Source: Myxococcales bacterium (lineage in GTDB: Bacteria; Myxococcota_A; Polyangia; Polyangiales; Polyangiaceae). From it: 64,000 nucleotides of DNA. Below are positions 51,688-60,919 of the stretch, in pieces (position 1 is the first letter of the stretch; every line of letters begins with the position of its first letter). The DNA lies in assembly GCA_013297655.1 (NCBI GenBank), contig JAAFHV010000001.1, positions 1 to 64,000 of the forward strand. The letters are read 5' to 3'. The translations under genes were made by a program, and so were the position numbers. The notes under the pieces were generated by a model. The model saw nothing but the letters and a program-made list of their open reading frames with translations, searched no databases and was not told the origin of the DNA.

Positions 51688-52740
51688 ATGAGGCTGACTG
51701 ATCGTGTGCTGGCGTTCTCGCCCGTGCTCGCCGTAGCCGGCGCGATCGGACTTTCGCTCGTGAGCCATCCGCCGCCTTTGGTGCTCGTGCTCGTGACGGC
51801 TCTCCTCTTCGTCGCGCTCTTCGTGGTCGCGGAGCGGCGTCTGCGCGAGGTGATGCCGACGGAGAAACACGGGCGCATGGCGCGCTGGCGTCACCCGTCG
51901 CGGAACCCGCTCGCGCGGATCATCGATGGTGTCGCCTCGTCGCGCGTCATCTCGGCCTGGCTCGAGCCGCTCCCGATCGTGACGATGGTGAGCGACATCG
52001 AGGACGTCGTGTACGTGAATTACCTCGTGCCCGCGGAGCGCCTCGTGCCCTATTTGCCGTGGGGTCTCGAGCTCTCGTGCGTCGGCCCGGACGGGAAGTA
52101 CGCGCTTTTTTCGTTCCTCACCTACCGCCACGGAAACTTCGGGTTTCGCCTCCTCGGGCCCCTCCGCAAGCTCATGCCTTCGCCGCTGCAGACGAACTGG
52201 CGCATTCACGTGAAGGATCCACGCACCCAGGTCGAAGGCATCTATTTCGTCTCGAACGCGATCGACGCGACGGCGCCCGCGCTCGGGGCGCGTCTGTTCA
52301 CGGAGGGCATGCCGATGCACGTCTTCGGGCGAACCACGTTCGTGCGCGACCCCACGACGGGCCGTGTGGTCTTCGAGCTCAGCGCGGGCGACGGCTCTGC
52401 CCCCGACGCCAAAGGCTCGCTCATGCCGTGCGACACGCCGGTGCTCGACGACCAGTGGCGCGCATGTTTCGACTCGTTCCAAGGCTTTTTGGAGTACGCG
52501 GTGCCGCAGAACCGCGCGATGTCAGGGCAAGCTTGGCACCGCCGCGTGACCCGTCACGAGATCGACTTGCCGATCGATCTCTCCAAGTGCGAGCCGCTCA
52601 CCGGCATGGTGGAGTCGAGCGTGGTCGAGGCGATCGTGGGCAACGCGAAGCCGGTGTGCTTTCGGGTCGCGCGCCTTCATTTTACCTTCTCGGAAGAGCT
52701 CCACGACGCGGTCGACGACGTCGAAGACGTGCGCTCGTGA
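51688..52740 (+). CDS. DUF2071 family membrane protein
   Basis: A 350-residue protein. Two N-terminal membrane helices (about 7-48) precede a DUF2071 / acetoacetate-decarboxylase-like domain: VYVNYLVPAERLVPYLPWGL is the family's hallmark opening, followed by YALFSFLTYRHGNFGFR and TNWRIHVKDPRTQVEGIYFV. The activity of the family is unknown; membrane attachment is unusual for it. The last residues are acidic (DAVDDVEDVRS). The phosphotransferase gene lies about 480 bases downstream. Confidence 0.8.
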   Translation: MRLTDRVLAFSPVLAVAGAIGLSLVSHPPPLVLVLVTALLFVALFVVAERRLREVMPTEKHGRMARWRHPSRNPLARIIDGVASSRVISAWLEPLPIVTMVSDIEDVVYVNYLVPAERLVPYLPWGLELSCVGPDGKYALFSFLTYRHGNFGFRLLGPLRKLMPSPLQTNWRIHVKDPRTQVEGIYFVSNAIDATAPALGARLFTEGMPMHVFGRTTFVRDPTTGRVVFELSAGDGSAPDAKGSLMPCDTPVLDDQWRACFDSFQGFLEYAVPQNRAMSGQAWHRRVTRHEIDLPIDLSKCEPLTGMVESSVVEAIVGNAKPVCFRVARLHFTFSEELHDAVDDVEDVRS

Positions 52741-53216
52741 CGCGGCGGTGAGCGGGCATGCTCGTGACGTTCGTCGCGATCGCGAGCGTCCTCGGGTGCA
52801 CGTCGCGGCCCCACGGCGCGGGCGGGCGCGAGCCCACCACCGACGCGAGCCCACCACCGACGCGAGCTCACCACTGGCGCGCGCATCCGACCCGGCTTCC
52901 GGTAGACCTCCGCGACCACCGCGAGCGATTCGGGTCGCCGACGACCGCGTGGTCGTCCGCGAAAGGCCGTGCCCCGCTGCGTAATCACCGAGGCGGTCGA
53001 CTACGCCAAAAACTCGAACGACGAAAACCGGAAAAACCCGAGAGCGTGCGTTCACCTACGCCCCCGACCGCGAACCGGCACGCGCCGCGCGCGGCGATTT
53101 TCAGCGTGCGAGGCGCGTCCACGCATTCGCACGTACACAAAGGTGGGATGATTGACGATTTCGAAATATCCACTTCACGGCGGAAGCGAGAGCGCGACTC
53201 GAATGTCAGACTCACC
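52741..53216. other. Intergenic stretch with short tandem repeat and lipoprotein-like ORF start
   Basis: About 475 bases. An ATG at 52758 opens a frame with a lipobox-like beginning (MLVTFVAIASVLGC) but the rest is Arg/Pro-rich and runs into the next gene, so it is probably a relic. A 17-base unit (GCGAGCCCACCACCGAC) is repeated at 52828-52844 and 52845-52861, with a partial third copy to 52874. An ATG at 53148 preceded by AAGGTGGG is an alternative start for the phosphotransferase. Confidence 0.5.
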
Positions 53217-54221
53217 ATGATGGCCGACCTCAAGTACAGCGTCGAGGACAGATCCCTACTCCTGCCTTGGTACAAAAAGCGGGTCGTCGATCCCATCGTG
53301 GCGCGCCTGCCGCGGAGCCTGCACCCGAACACGATCACGCACGTGGGCCACCTCTTGAACCTCGTGGGTCTCGTCGCGGTGCTCGTGAGCCACCCTGCCC
53401 ACGGCGGACTCGTCTACCTCGTGCCGGCGATCACGCTCCACCTCTACAACTTCTGTGACAACGCCGACGGCGCCCACGCGCGGCGCACCGGCCAAAGCTC
53501 GCCCTTGGGTGAGCTCTTGGATCACGGGCTCGATCTGCTCAACGTGGCGTACATCGCGACGCTCTCCGCGTTCTCGCTCGGGGCCACGCCGCTCGGCACG
53601 GTCGCGATGGTCACCTGCATCACCGGCGCGGCCGCCGCTGTGTACTGGGAACAAGCCGAAACGGGCGTGTTCCAGCTCGGGCTCTTGAACCAAGTCGAGG
53701 CCACGTTCGTTCTCGCGGGTGTGCTCGTGGTGGACGCGATCGTGGGGCCCGAGCGGCTCGGCGCGCTCCACGCCGGGCCCGTCACGCTTCGCGACGCGAT
53801 CACGTTCGTCGCGAGCGCAGGCTCGGCCACGGCGATGCTCCAGAGCGCCTACCGCGTGGGAAAAAAGCGAGGCGCTGTGTTGCCGTTCGTCACGATTTCC
53901 CTCTTCGGAGTCGCGGTGATGGCCTCGGTTTGGTCGCATACCCTCGCGTGGCAAGAAGCGACGATGATCTCCGGGATGGGCTACGTGTTCCTCGGCGTGC
54001 GAAACCTCACCTTGCGCATGCGCGGACGAAAGCCGCTCGTCGAGTCGGGCGTGCTCGTGTTCGCGGTCGTGCTCCTCGGCGCCTCGATCGCGATGCACCT
54101 CGGGGTCGACACCCGTATTTTCGCGCGCGGAGCAGCCGCCCTCGGCACGTTGACTCTCGGTGTCCTATCGCTTCACCACGCCCGCGTTGGCCTTCGCGAG
54201 GCGACGAAGCTCGCGCCCTGA
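53217..54221 (+). CDS. CDP-alcohol phosphatidyltransferase, eukaryote-like CPT/EPT type
   Basis: A 334-residue integral membrane enzyme that joins a CDP-alcohol head group and a lipid alcohol. The signature DGAHARRTGQSSPLGELLDH fits DGx2ARx8Gx3D, with the last Asp in HGLD. The N-terminal part (ADLKYSVEDRSLLLPWYKKR, LPRSLHPNTITHVGHLLNLV) resembles eukaryotic choline/ethanolamine phosphotransferases, which begin with 'KYxxxDxSLL' and 'PNxITLxG'. About eight hydrophobic helices follow. It may make phosphatidylcholine, phosphatidylethanolamine or an ether lipid from diacylglycerol. The start is uncertain (53217, 53220 or 53148). Confidence 0.85.
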   Translation: MMADLKYSVEDRSLLLPWYKKRVVDPIVARLPRSLHPNTITHVGHLLNLVGLVAVLVSHPAHGGLVYLVPAITLHLYNFCDNADGAHARRTGQSSPLGELLDHGLDLLNVAYIATLSAFSLGATPLGTVAMVTCITGAAAAVYWEQAETGVFQLGLLNQVEATFVLAGVLVVDAIVGPERLGALHAGPVTLRDAITFVASAGSATAMLQSAYRVGKKRGAVLPFVTISLFGVAVMASVWSHTLAWQEATMISGMGYVFLGVRNLTLRMRGRKPLVESGVLVFAVVLLGASIAMHLGVDTRIFARGAAALGTLTLGVLSLHHARVGLREATKLAP

Positions 54222-54258
54222 GGCCGCGCGACCAGCGAGCCGTGCATTCTACACGTTC

Positions 54259-54936
54259 TCAGCGCGCCGCGGTGGAGCGCGCCGCGGAGGCAGTGACGAT
54301 GCACTCTGGCGGCCTGCCCTCCATCTCGGCAAAGCTGTGCATCGCGAGAATGGCGAGGGCTTGCTCGGTGGGGAGCGGCGCTTTTGGCGCGCGATGAAAG
54401 GCGATCTGCGCGCCGGTGTTGTCCGAGAACACGACCACCGCGCCATTCTCCAGGAGCGCGACCTCCCGCGCGGGGGCGCGATGGCCGAGCACGTCCACCG
54501 TGTCGGTCTTTAGCTCGAGCCCGCGCCCGCTCGGGTACACGAGCTTGGCCGAGGTGCAGCCGTCGCCGACCACGAGGGTCGCGCTCTCTCCCGTGGCGCG
54601 CTCCATCATCGTGCACTCGAGGGGCCGCAGGCCGCGTCCGTCCGCGCCGTCGTGGGGACCGCGGCAGAGCCCTTTCCAATTTTGGTAGTCGATGTCGAAC
54701 GCGGTGCTCTGCCGCGCGTTGCCGAGGCCGGAGGTGGAGACCTCGGAGAACCGAACCTCGCCGCCAGGGCCTCGCAACGTGCACGTACCGCGGGTGCATA
54801 ACTGGAGGCTCTCGACGGCGAAGACCTCGCGTGTCTCGACGGCGGCAAATTCCCGACCGGGGGCATGTGTCCAGGTAGCGCAGCCACCGAGGGCGCCGGT
54901 GACGAGGAGGGCGAAGCAGGCGGGAGCGACTCTCAT
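54259..54936 (-). CDS. Predicted lipoprotein of unknown function
   Basis: A 225-residue lipoprotein (VTGALGGC, Cys19). The beta-rich body has two close cysteine pairs (CTRGTC and later CRGPHD/ECTMM), and a helical tail (PTEQALAILAMHSFAEMEG). No known family. It converges with the phosphotransferase, with 37 bases between stops. Confidence 0.7.
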   Translation of the reverse strand: MRVAPACFALLVTGALGGCATWTHAPGREFAAVETREVFAVESLQLCTRGTCTLRGPGGEVRFSEVSTSGLGNARQSTAFDIDYQNWKGLCRGPHDGADGRGLRPLECTMMERATGESATLVVGDGCTSAKLVYPSGRGLELKTDTVDVLGHRAPAREVALLENGAVVVFSDNTGAQIAFHRAPKAPLPTEQALAILAMHSFAEMEGRPPECIVTASAARSTAAR

Positions 54937-55140
54937 GCGCGCGCCGTTTGCAAAGCGCGAGCCCGCGCAACGAAGCCGACAAACCCCGAAGAGGCATCAC
55001 GCGGACGTGAAGAAGGGCACCCGGAGCGCCAAGCCCAGCGTTCACGGTCTCCTATTCCTCTTTGGATTCAACACGATATCGCGGCGCGTCAACGTATCGT
55101 TCGTTTGCCCCGCAGCAGAGGCGCGCTAGGGTCATCGGCG

Positions 55141-56316
55141 ATGGTCGGACGCATCGTGGGTGCTCTCTTGGGCGTGTGCTTCGTCGCCGTTTCGGTCGCG
55201 TGCAGCACGTCGTCGCCTACCGCCCCGGAGGGCGACTCCGGCGCGCCGGACGCGGGGGGCACGGTGCCGCAGATCGCAGCTCCCACGCAGCCGCTCTCGT
55301 CGTTCCCTGTCGACAAGGCGGGCCCCTACAACGTGGGCCATCGTTCGATCGACATGACCTACACACCTCCCGGCGGGCAGCCCTCGCGCACCATCCCGGT
55401 CGAGATTTGGTATCCCACGCTCGACGCCGAGGGGGAGACCACCAAGTACGGCGGGATCTTCACCGACAGCACGGTCTACGAGGGCGCGAGCGCGGCGCCT
55501 CCGCCCGATGCGAGCGGATATCCCGTTCATGTGTATTCGCACGGCTCCTCCGGGTTCGCCGGAACCGCGAGCCGCACGTCACGGTACTTCGCGTCCCACG
55601 GCTGGGTCGTCGCCGCGCCCAATCACGTCGGCAATTTGCTCAAAGACGGAACGGGCAAGAGGCCACTCGCGATATCCTATCTTCGCTCCACCGACGTGAC
55701 CGCCACGCTCGACGGCCTGGAGAAGCTCGCCGCCCCCGATCCCCTCGCTGGGAAGCTCAAAACGAAGCGGGTCCTGCTCAGCGGGCACAGCTTCGGCGCG
55801 TTCACGGCGTGGGCCTCCAGCGGCGTCACGTTCGACACCAAAGTGCTCGAGACACGCTGCGCATCGGACGAGTTCAGCGTGCCGTGCAAACCGGAAGAGA
55901 TCGCCGTCTTCCAAAAGGGCCTCGGCGATCCGCGCATCGTCGCGGCGGTACCGATGGCCGGAGGCGTGAGCGACTCGGTCGCCGACTATGGCGCCGCGAA
56001 GCGCCCCATCTTGCTCATGAGTGGCACTTTGGACGTGAGCGCGGGGCCCATTTACGATCGCGCCGAAGGAATCGACGTGACGTGGCTCGAGCTCGTCGGT
56101 GGATGCCACGAAGCCTTCGCCCTCGGCGGCTGCAAAGAGCTCGACGAGAAGCTCGCCTGGTCCCTCGTCTCTACCCACATCCTCGCGTTCGGCCGCCGTC
56201 ACCTCCTCGGCGACGCGACGCAAGACACCACCGCCATCGTCACCGGGGAGCGCTCGCTCTCCGACGTGGTCCGCCTGAAGCACAAGGGCCCCGTCACTCC
56301 CCCCTCCGGCCCCTAA
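55141..56316 (+). CDS. Lipoprotein alpha/beta hydrolase
   Basis: A 391-residue lipoprotein (VCFVAVSVAC, Cys21) with an alpha/beta-hydrolase domain. The oxyanion segment is VYSHGSSGFAG, the nucleophile elbow is LSGHSFGAFT (Ser), and the late GGCHEAFAL provides the candidate catalytic His; the acid is likely in LLMSGTLDVSAG. The nearest families are PAF-acetylhydrolase/dienelactone-hydrolase-like and polyester-hydrolase-like secreted enzymes. As a surface lipoprotein it probably cleaves external esters. It is 13 bases upstream of the DUF1592 gene, so it could lead that operon. Confidence 0.85.
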   Translation: MVGRIVGALLGVCFVAVSVACSTSSPTAPEGDSGAPDAGGTVPQIAAPTQPLSSFPVDKAGPYNVGHRSIDMTYTPPGGQPSRTIPVEIWYPTLDAEGETTKYGGIFTDSTVYEGASAAPPPDASGYPVHVYSHGSSGFAGTASRTSRYFASHGWVVAAPNHVGNLLKDGTGKRPLAISYLRSTDVTATLDGLEKLAAPDPLAGKLKTKRVLLSGHSFGAFTAWASSGVTFDTKVLETRCASDEFSVPCKPEEIAVFQKGLGDPRIVAAVPMAGGVSDSVADYGAAKRPILLMSGTLDVSAGPIYDRAEGIDVTWLELVGGCHEAFALGGCKELDEKLAWSLVSTHILAFGRRHLLGDATQDTTAIVTGERSLSDVVRLKHKGPVTPPSGP

Positions 56317-56329
56317 CCGAGGAGCTCTC

Positions 56330-57982
56330 GTGTCGCTCGTAAGGCTCATTTCCCGTTCGTCTCTCGCGCTCGCGCTGGTCGCCGCGTCCGGCCTCGCGTC
56401 GTGCAAGAGCGACAGCAGCACCACAGAAGCCCCTCCGCCGCTGCAAACCGGCCCCGCGGGCCCCAAAATAGGCTTCCCGGGCGGGGCGCAGCGGCTCACC
56501 AAGCCGCAGTACCAAGCCGCAATCGCCGACATCTTCGGCCCCGACGTGGTCGTGCCTCCCGCCCTCGAGCCCGACGTCGCGGTCGAGGGGTTCGAGTCGG
56601 TCGGCGCCACCGGTGCGGCCGTGTCGGCGCGCGGAGTCGAGCAGTACGAGGCCGCCGCGCAGGCGATCGCCAAACAGATCACGAGCGAGCCGCGGCTCTT
56701 CTCTCGCGTCTCCACGTGCCAGCCGCGCACCCCGGACGACGTCGCGTGCGCGCGTGCGCTCGTCGCGCCCCTCGGCGAGAAGGTGTTCCGGAGGCCGCTC
56801 ACCGAGGCCGAGGTCACCAAGCTCGTCGGGGTCGTCACGTCGGCCGCGATCACGGGCGGCTCGTTCGAGAAGGGCGCCCTCTATGGAATCAGCGCGCTCC
56901 TCCAGAGTCCCTTTTTCCTCTATCGGCCCGTCGTCGGCGAGCGCGATCCGGAAGACCCCACGAAGCTACGTTTTACGGCCTACGAGCTCGCGACGCGGCT
57001 CTCGTTTTTCCTTTGGAACACCATTCCGGACGACGCGCTCTTGGAAGCCGCGAAGACCGGAAAGCTCGATACTCACGAAGGAGTAGAGGCCCAAGTCACG
57101 CGCATGCTCGCGTCGCCGAAGGCGCGGAACGGCCTCCGCAACTTCGTCCGCGAATGGCTCCGCCTCGGTGAGCTCGATCTCCTCCAAAAGGACACCAAGA
57201 TCTTCACCACCTACACGAGCGATCTCGGCGCGATCGCCCGCGAGGAGACGCTGAAAGGCTTCGAGGACCTCGTCTTCGAGCGCGACGCCGACATCCGCGG
57301 GGTGATGACCACCCGCCGCGCGTTCGTCACCCCAAAGCTCGCGTCGATGTACCAAGTACCGGCGCCCTCCGCGACGGGCTTCGCGCCCGTCGAGCTCCCA
57401 GAAAAATCGGGCCGCCGCGGACTCCTCGGTCAAATCGCGTTCTTGTCGCTCTACGCGCATCCCACGTCCACGTCGGCCACGCTGCGCGGCAAATTCGTGC
57501 GCGAGAAGCTGCTCTGCACGCCGATCCCGCCGCCGCCGGTGGACGTGAACACCGCCCTCCCCGAGCCAACCGAAAAAGAGAAGACGTTGCGCGAGCGGGT
57601 GAAGATCCACTTCGCCGCCCCCACGTGCGCGGCCTGCCACACGGCGATGGACCCGATTGGCCTCGGGCTCGAGCAGTTCGACGGCATCGGCCGCTTCCGC
57701 ACCAAGGAGAACGGCGCCACGATCGACCCGAGCGGCGAGCTCGACGGAGTGGCCTTTACCGACGCCGCCTCCCTCGGACAGGCCATCCACGACAGCCCCG
57801 CCTTCCCGGCGTGCATCACTCGCAAAATGTTCCTCTACGCGACGGGCTCACTGCCGACCGCGGATCTCGTGCCGACGACCGACGCGCTGAACGAGCGCTT
57901 CGTCGCCAGCGGATACCGCATGAAGGTGCTCATGGCCACGGTGGCCACGAGCCGAGCATTCCGCGTTTACGTGGCTCACTGA
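56330..57982 (+). CDS. DUF1592 family exported protein with CxxCH motif
   Basis: A 550-residue lipoprotein (ASGLASC, Cys25) with the DUF1587/1595/1592/1588/1585 chain seen in planctomycetes and myxobacteria: GAQRLTKPQYQAAIADIFG, VFRRPLTEAEVTKL, YELATRLSFFLWNTIPDDAL, LLGQIAFLSLYAHPTSTSAT, APTCAACHTAMDPIGLGLEQ, FPACITRKMFLYATG. The CAACH site may bind heme c. The activity is unknown. The gene is paired with DUF1552 downstream (14 bases), the constant partner in such genomes. Confidence 0.88.
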   Translation: MSLVRLISRSSLALALVAASGLASCKSDSSTTEAPPPLQTGPAGPKIGFPGGAQRLTKPQYQAAIADIFGPDVVVPPALEPDVAVEGFESVGATGAAVSARGVEQYEAAAQAIAKQITSEPRLFSRVSTCQPRTPDDVACARALVAPLGEKVFRRPLTEAEVTKLVGVVTSAAITGGSFEKGALYGISALLQSPFFLYRPVVGERDPEDPTKLRFTAYELATRLSFFLWNTIPDDALLEAAKTGKLDTHEGVEAQVTRMLASPKARNGLRNFVREWLRLGELDLLQKDTKIFTTYTSDLGAIAREETLKGFEDLVFERDADIRGVMTTRRAFVTPKLASMYQVPAPSATGFAPVELPEKSGRRGLLGQIAFLSLYAHPTSTSATLRGKFVREKLLCTPIPPPPVDVNTALPEPTEKEKTLRERVKIHFAAPTCAACHTAMDPIGLGLEQFDGIGRFRTKENGATIDPSGELDGVAFTDAASLGQAIHDSPAFPACITRKMFLYATGSLPTADLVPTTDALNERFVASGYRMKVLMATVATSRAFRVYVAH

Positions 57983-57996
57983 GGCGGTACGAGATC

Positions 57997-59313
57997 ATGC
58001 GCAAACCACTCGATCGACGCACGGTGCTTCGCGGAATGTTGGCAGGGGGCCTCGTAACCCTCGGCCTCCCGTTCCTCGAGATTTTCGGTACGGAGCGCAG
58101 CGCCCACGCCGCGCCAGACGCGCTCCCGAAGCGCTTCGGGCTCTTCTTCTGGGGAAATGGAGTCTTGCCCGACTCGTGGATCCCGAAGAGCACCGGGAGG
58201 GGATATGCCCTCTCTCCCACGCTCCTCCCCCTCGCCGCCCACCAAGCCAAATTCTCGGTGATAAGTGGCATGAACGTGCCATTGCAAAACACCGTCCCCC
58301 ACCTCTCCGGGCCGGTCGGGTTGCTCACTGGCTCTCCGGGGTCGAAGCTCGATCCGGGCGCGTTCGCGGCGCCTACGCTCGATCAGGTCATCGCCGAGGT
58401 CGTCGGCACCGACTCCCGCTTTCGTTCGCTCGAGGTCGCGGTTCAACCGGGAACCACCGGGCTCTCGCACAACGGTCTCAATAGCCCGAACCCGGCGGAG
58501 AGCTCCCCCGCCGCGCTCTTCCAGCGCGTCTTCGGGCCCGAGTTCGTGAAGCCGGGCAGCAACGCCGCGCCGAGCCCCACCCTCGCCCTCCGGAAGAGCG
58601 TGCTCGACGCAGTGACGGACGACACGAAGCGCCTCCAAGGCACCCTCGGGGCGACCGACAAAGCGCGCCTCGAGCGCCACCTCGACGGCGTGCGTTCGCT
58701 CGAGCTCCGCATCAAGAAGCTCCAAGAGTCGCCCCCGAACTTGGTCGCGTGCAACCTGCCGCAGGCCCCTAAGGACGACTACGCCCCGGTCGCGGGTCGG
58801 CCTCCCATGTCCGAGATTTCTCGGGCGATGGTCGATATTTTGGCGATGGCGCTCGCCTGCGATCAGACGCGGGTCTTCTCGTTCTGGTTCTCGCACCCGG
58901 TGAACAACACGCTCTTCCCGGGCGCCTCTTCGGGTCACCACCAGCTCACCCACGACGAGCCGGGAGCGCAGCCCGAGGTCGGCAAGATCCTCGAGCAAAT
59001 CATGACCGAGCTCGCGTACATGCTGAAGGCGTTCGACGCGGTCCCGGAGGGCGACGGCACGCTCCTCGATCACTGCGGGATCCTCGCCACGACCGACTGC
59101 AACTACGGCCGCCAGCACACGCTGCAAGACTACCCCCTCATCGTCGCGGGCTCCTGCAACGGGGCCCTCAAGACGGGCGAGCACCACCGCCTCGCCGGCG
59201 ACAGCACCAGCAAAATCGGCCTCACGCTCTCGCGCGCGATGGGCCTCAATATGGAATCGTTCGGCACCAGGGAAGGCAGAATCGCGACGAGCCTCTCCCA
59301 GATCGAGGTCTGA
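57997..59313 (+). CDS. DUF1552 family Tat-exported protein
   Basis: A 438-residue protein with a Tat signal (DRRTVLRGMLAGGLVTLGLP) cut after RSAHA. The DUF1552 blocks are clear: RFGLFFWGNGVLPDSWIP, FSVISGMNVP, LDQVIAEVVG, ARLERHLDGVRSLELRIKKL, DILAMALACDQTRVFSFWF, and the late GILATTDCNYGRQHTLQDYP. The fold is related to sulfatase-like (DUF1501) proteins. It is the partner of the DUF1592 protein upstream. Function unknown; likely a secreted complex for a polymer or surface compound. The start at 57997 follows the previous stop by 14 bases. Confidence 0.9.
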   Translation: MRKPLDRRTVLRGMLAGGLVTLGLPFLEIFGTERSAHAAPDALPKRFGLFFWGNGVLPDSWIPKSTGRGYALSPTLLPLAAHQAKFSVISGMNVPLQNTVPHLSGPVGLLTGSPGSKLDPGAFAAPTLDQVIAEVVGTDSRFRSLEVAVQPGTTGLSHNGLNSPNPAESSPAALFQRVFGPEFVKPGSNAAPSPTLALRKSVLDAVTDDTKRLQGTLGATDKARLERHLDGVRSLELRIKKLQESPPNLVACNLPQAPKDDYAPVAGRPPMSEISRAMVDILAMALACDQTRVFSFWFSHPVNNTLFPGASSGHHQLTHDEPGAQPEVGKILEQIMTELAYMLKAFDAVPEGDGTLLDHCGILATTDCNYGRQHTLQDYPLIVAGSCNGALKTGEHHRLAGDSTSKIGLTLSRAMGLNMESFGTREGRIATSLSQIEV

Positions 59314-59315
59314 TC

Positions 59316-60236
59316 ATGGCCACTCTTCGGAATGCCCACCACCGCAGTCGCCGCGCGCTCGCGCCGATGTTCGCGATCGTCGCGTCGACTGCCCTCTTCG
59401 TCGCGCTCCCCGGCTGCTCCACCGCCGAGGACACTACCGATCCCACCTGCCAGCCCGGCGCCTCCGAGGCGTACGTCATCACCGAGCTCTCCTTCACGCG
59501 GGAGAACCCCAAGGGCGTCGCCGTCGGCTTCGATCTCGACAAGCGGGTGAGCGCGATCGACGAACAGGAGTCGTGCGGCAAGGCCGACTTGAAGAGCCCG
59601 GACGGCACCGAGGGGATCGACAACCAGCTCGCCCTCCTCGTCCCCGACGTCGAAAAACAGGTCGGAAACGCGGTCGACGGCATCATCCAGGGAGCTATCA
59701 ACGACGGTCGATTGCTCATCGCGCTCGACCTCGCCAACGTGAACGACACCCGCGACGACAAGTGCGTCGATTTGAAGGTGAGCCTCCTCGACGGCAAACC
59801 CACCCTCGGCACCGACGGCATCGCCGACGCGTACCAGACGTTCGATCTGCGCAAAGAGGGCCAGCTCGAGAGCAACGCGACGAATGGCAAAATCGAGAAC
59901 CGCACGTTCACGATTGGCCCCTTCCCGCTAAGGATCCCGATCGCCATCTTCGACGTGAGCTTCACCATCTTCATGCGCGACGCCGTGGTGCGCTTCACGA
60001 TGGACGACGAGGGCAACGCCGAGGGCCTCCTCGGTGGCGGCGTGTCGATCAAAGAGATCGCGGACGGCGTGCGCACCGGGGCAGGCGTCGAGCGCATCAT
60101 CGGCGCCATCATCGCCGCCGGAAACGCGGCCGCCGATCTGGCCCCCGATCCGGACACGGGTCGCTGCACGCTCATCTCGGCCGCGCTCGCGTTCAAGGCT
60201 CGCCGCGCGTTCGTTCGGCCGGCCCAAGCGCCCTGA
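59316..60236 (+). CDS. Lipoprotein associated with the DUF1592-DUF1552 pair
   Basis: A 306-residue lipoprotein (FVALPGC, Cys34) whose start codon comes two bases after the DUF1552 stop. The body has a mixed beta/alpha pattern (AYVITELSFTRENPKGVAVG, GNAVDGIIQGAINDGRLLIA, IGPFPLRIPIAIFDVSFTIF). It has no known domain. Its immediate linkage to DUF1552 suggests that it is a third component of the same secreted system. Confidence 0.75.
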   Translation: MATLRNAHHRSRRALAPMFAIVASTALFVALPGCSTAEDTTDPTCQPGASEAYVITELSFTRENPKGVAVGFDLDKRVSAIDEQESCGKADLKSPDGTEGIDNQLALLVPDVEKQVGNAVDGIIQGAINDGRLLIALDLANVNDTRDDKCVDLKVSLLDGKPTLGTDGIADAYQTFDLRKEGQLESNATNGKIENRTFTIGPFPLRIPIAIFDVSFTIFMRDAVVRFTMDDEGNAEGLLGGGVSIKEIADGVRTGAGVERIIGAIIAAGNAAADLAPDPDTGRCTLISAALAFKARRAFVRPAQAP

Positions 60237-60301
60237 GCTTCGGCACGCGGGGACCCGGGTTTCCGTAGCGCCCTGACGCGCGACTAGAGTCGCGTACCGG
60301 C

Positions 60302-60811
60302 TCACGTCAGTGGCATCACCATCGCCACCCGCGGAGAGAGCGCGACACCGAGCCGGACCTCCGTCTCCAAGATCGTGCCGAGGCGCGGGCCCGCCTCCTC
60401 GGGCGCGAGCGCTCGAAAGCCCACCCGCGTGTAGAACGGCGCGTTGAACGGGATGTCGCGAAAGGTGGTCAGCGTGAGTCGCCGGAGCCCGCGTGATCGT
60501 GCCCAGTCGGCGCTCGCGGCGAGGAGCGCGCGGCCGAGACCTTTTCCGCCGTGAGTGGGCTCCACGTCGAGCTCGAGGAGGTGCGCGTCGCCGTCGGGGT
60601 GGGCCTCGAGGAGCGCAAATCCGACCGCGACGTCTTCGTGGTCGACGGCGACGAGGAGGCGTTTTTCTCCCGCCGCGACGAGCAGCGCCGAAGGATCGTG
60701 GAGCGGCAGGGCCGCCGCGGCGGGGAGCCCCACGTCGGCGAATCGGCTCGCCGCGCGCGCTTCGATCCCCGCGAGGAGTGGCACGTCGCGTTCGTTCGCG
60801 TCTCGAATCAT
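60302..60811 (-). CDS. GNAT family N-acetyltransferase
   Basis: A 169-residue GNAT fold. The acetyl-CoA pocket is ELDVEPTHGGKGLGRALLAA (Q/RxxGxG/A variant with GGKGLG), followed by the strand LRRLTLTTFRDIPFNAPFYT and the RVGF motif near the end, all standard. Substrate unknown; comparable bacterial enzymes act on small amines or peptides. It stands alone between the lipoprotein cluster and the SUMF1-like gene. Confidence 0.88.
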   Translation of the reverse strand: MIRDANERDVPLLAGIEARAASRFADVGLPAAAALPLHDPSALLVAAGEKRLLVAVDHEDVAVGFALLEAHPDGDAHLLELDVEPTHGGKGLGRALLAASADWARSRGLRRLTLTTFRDIPFNAPFYTRVGFRALAPEEAGPRLGTILETEVRLGVALSPRVAMVMPLT

Positions 60812-60919
60812 CGGCGCGAGAGTAAGCCAAAAACCTCACGCGGCTCGCCCCATCGAACGCACCACGGGCCCGGCATCGCGCCGAGCCCGCCCTGACGCTA
60901 CCTTGCTATCGCGAGCGGC

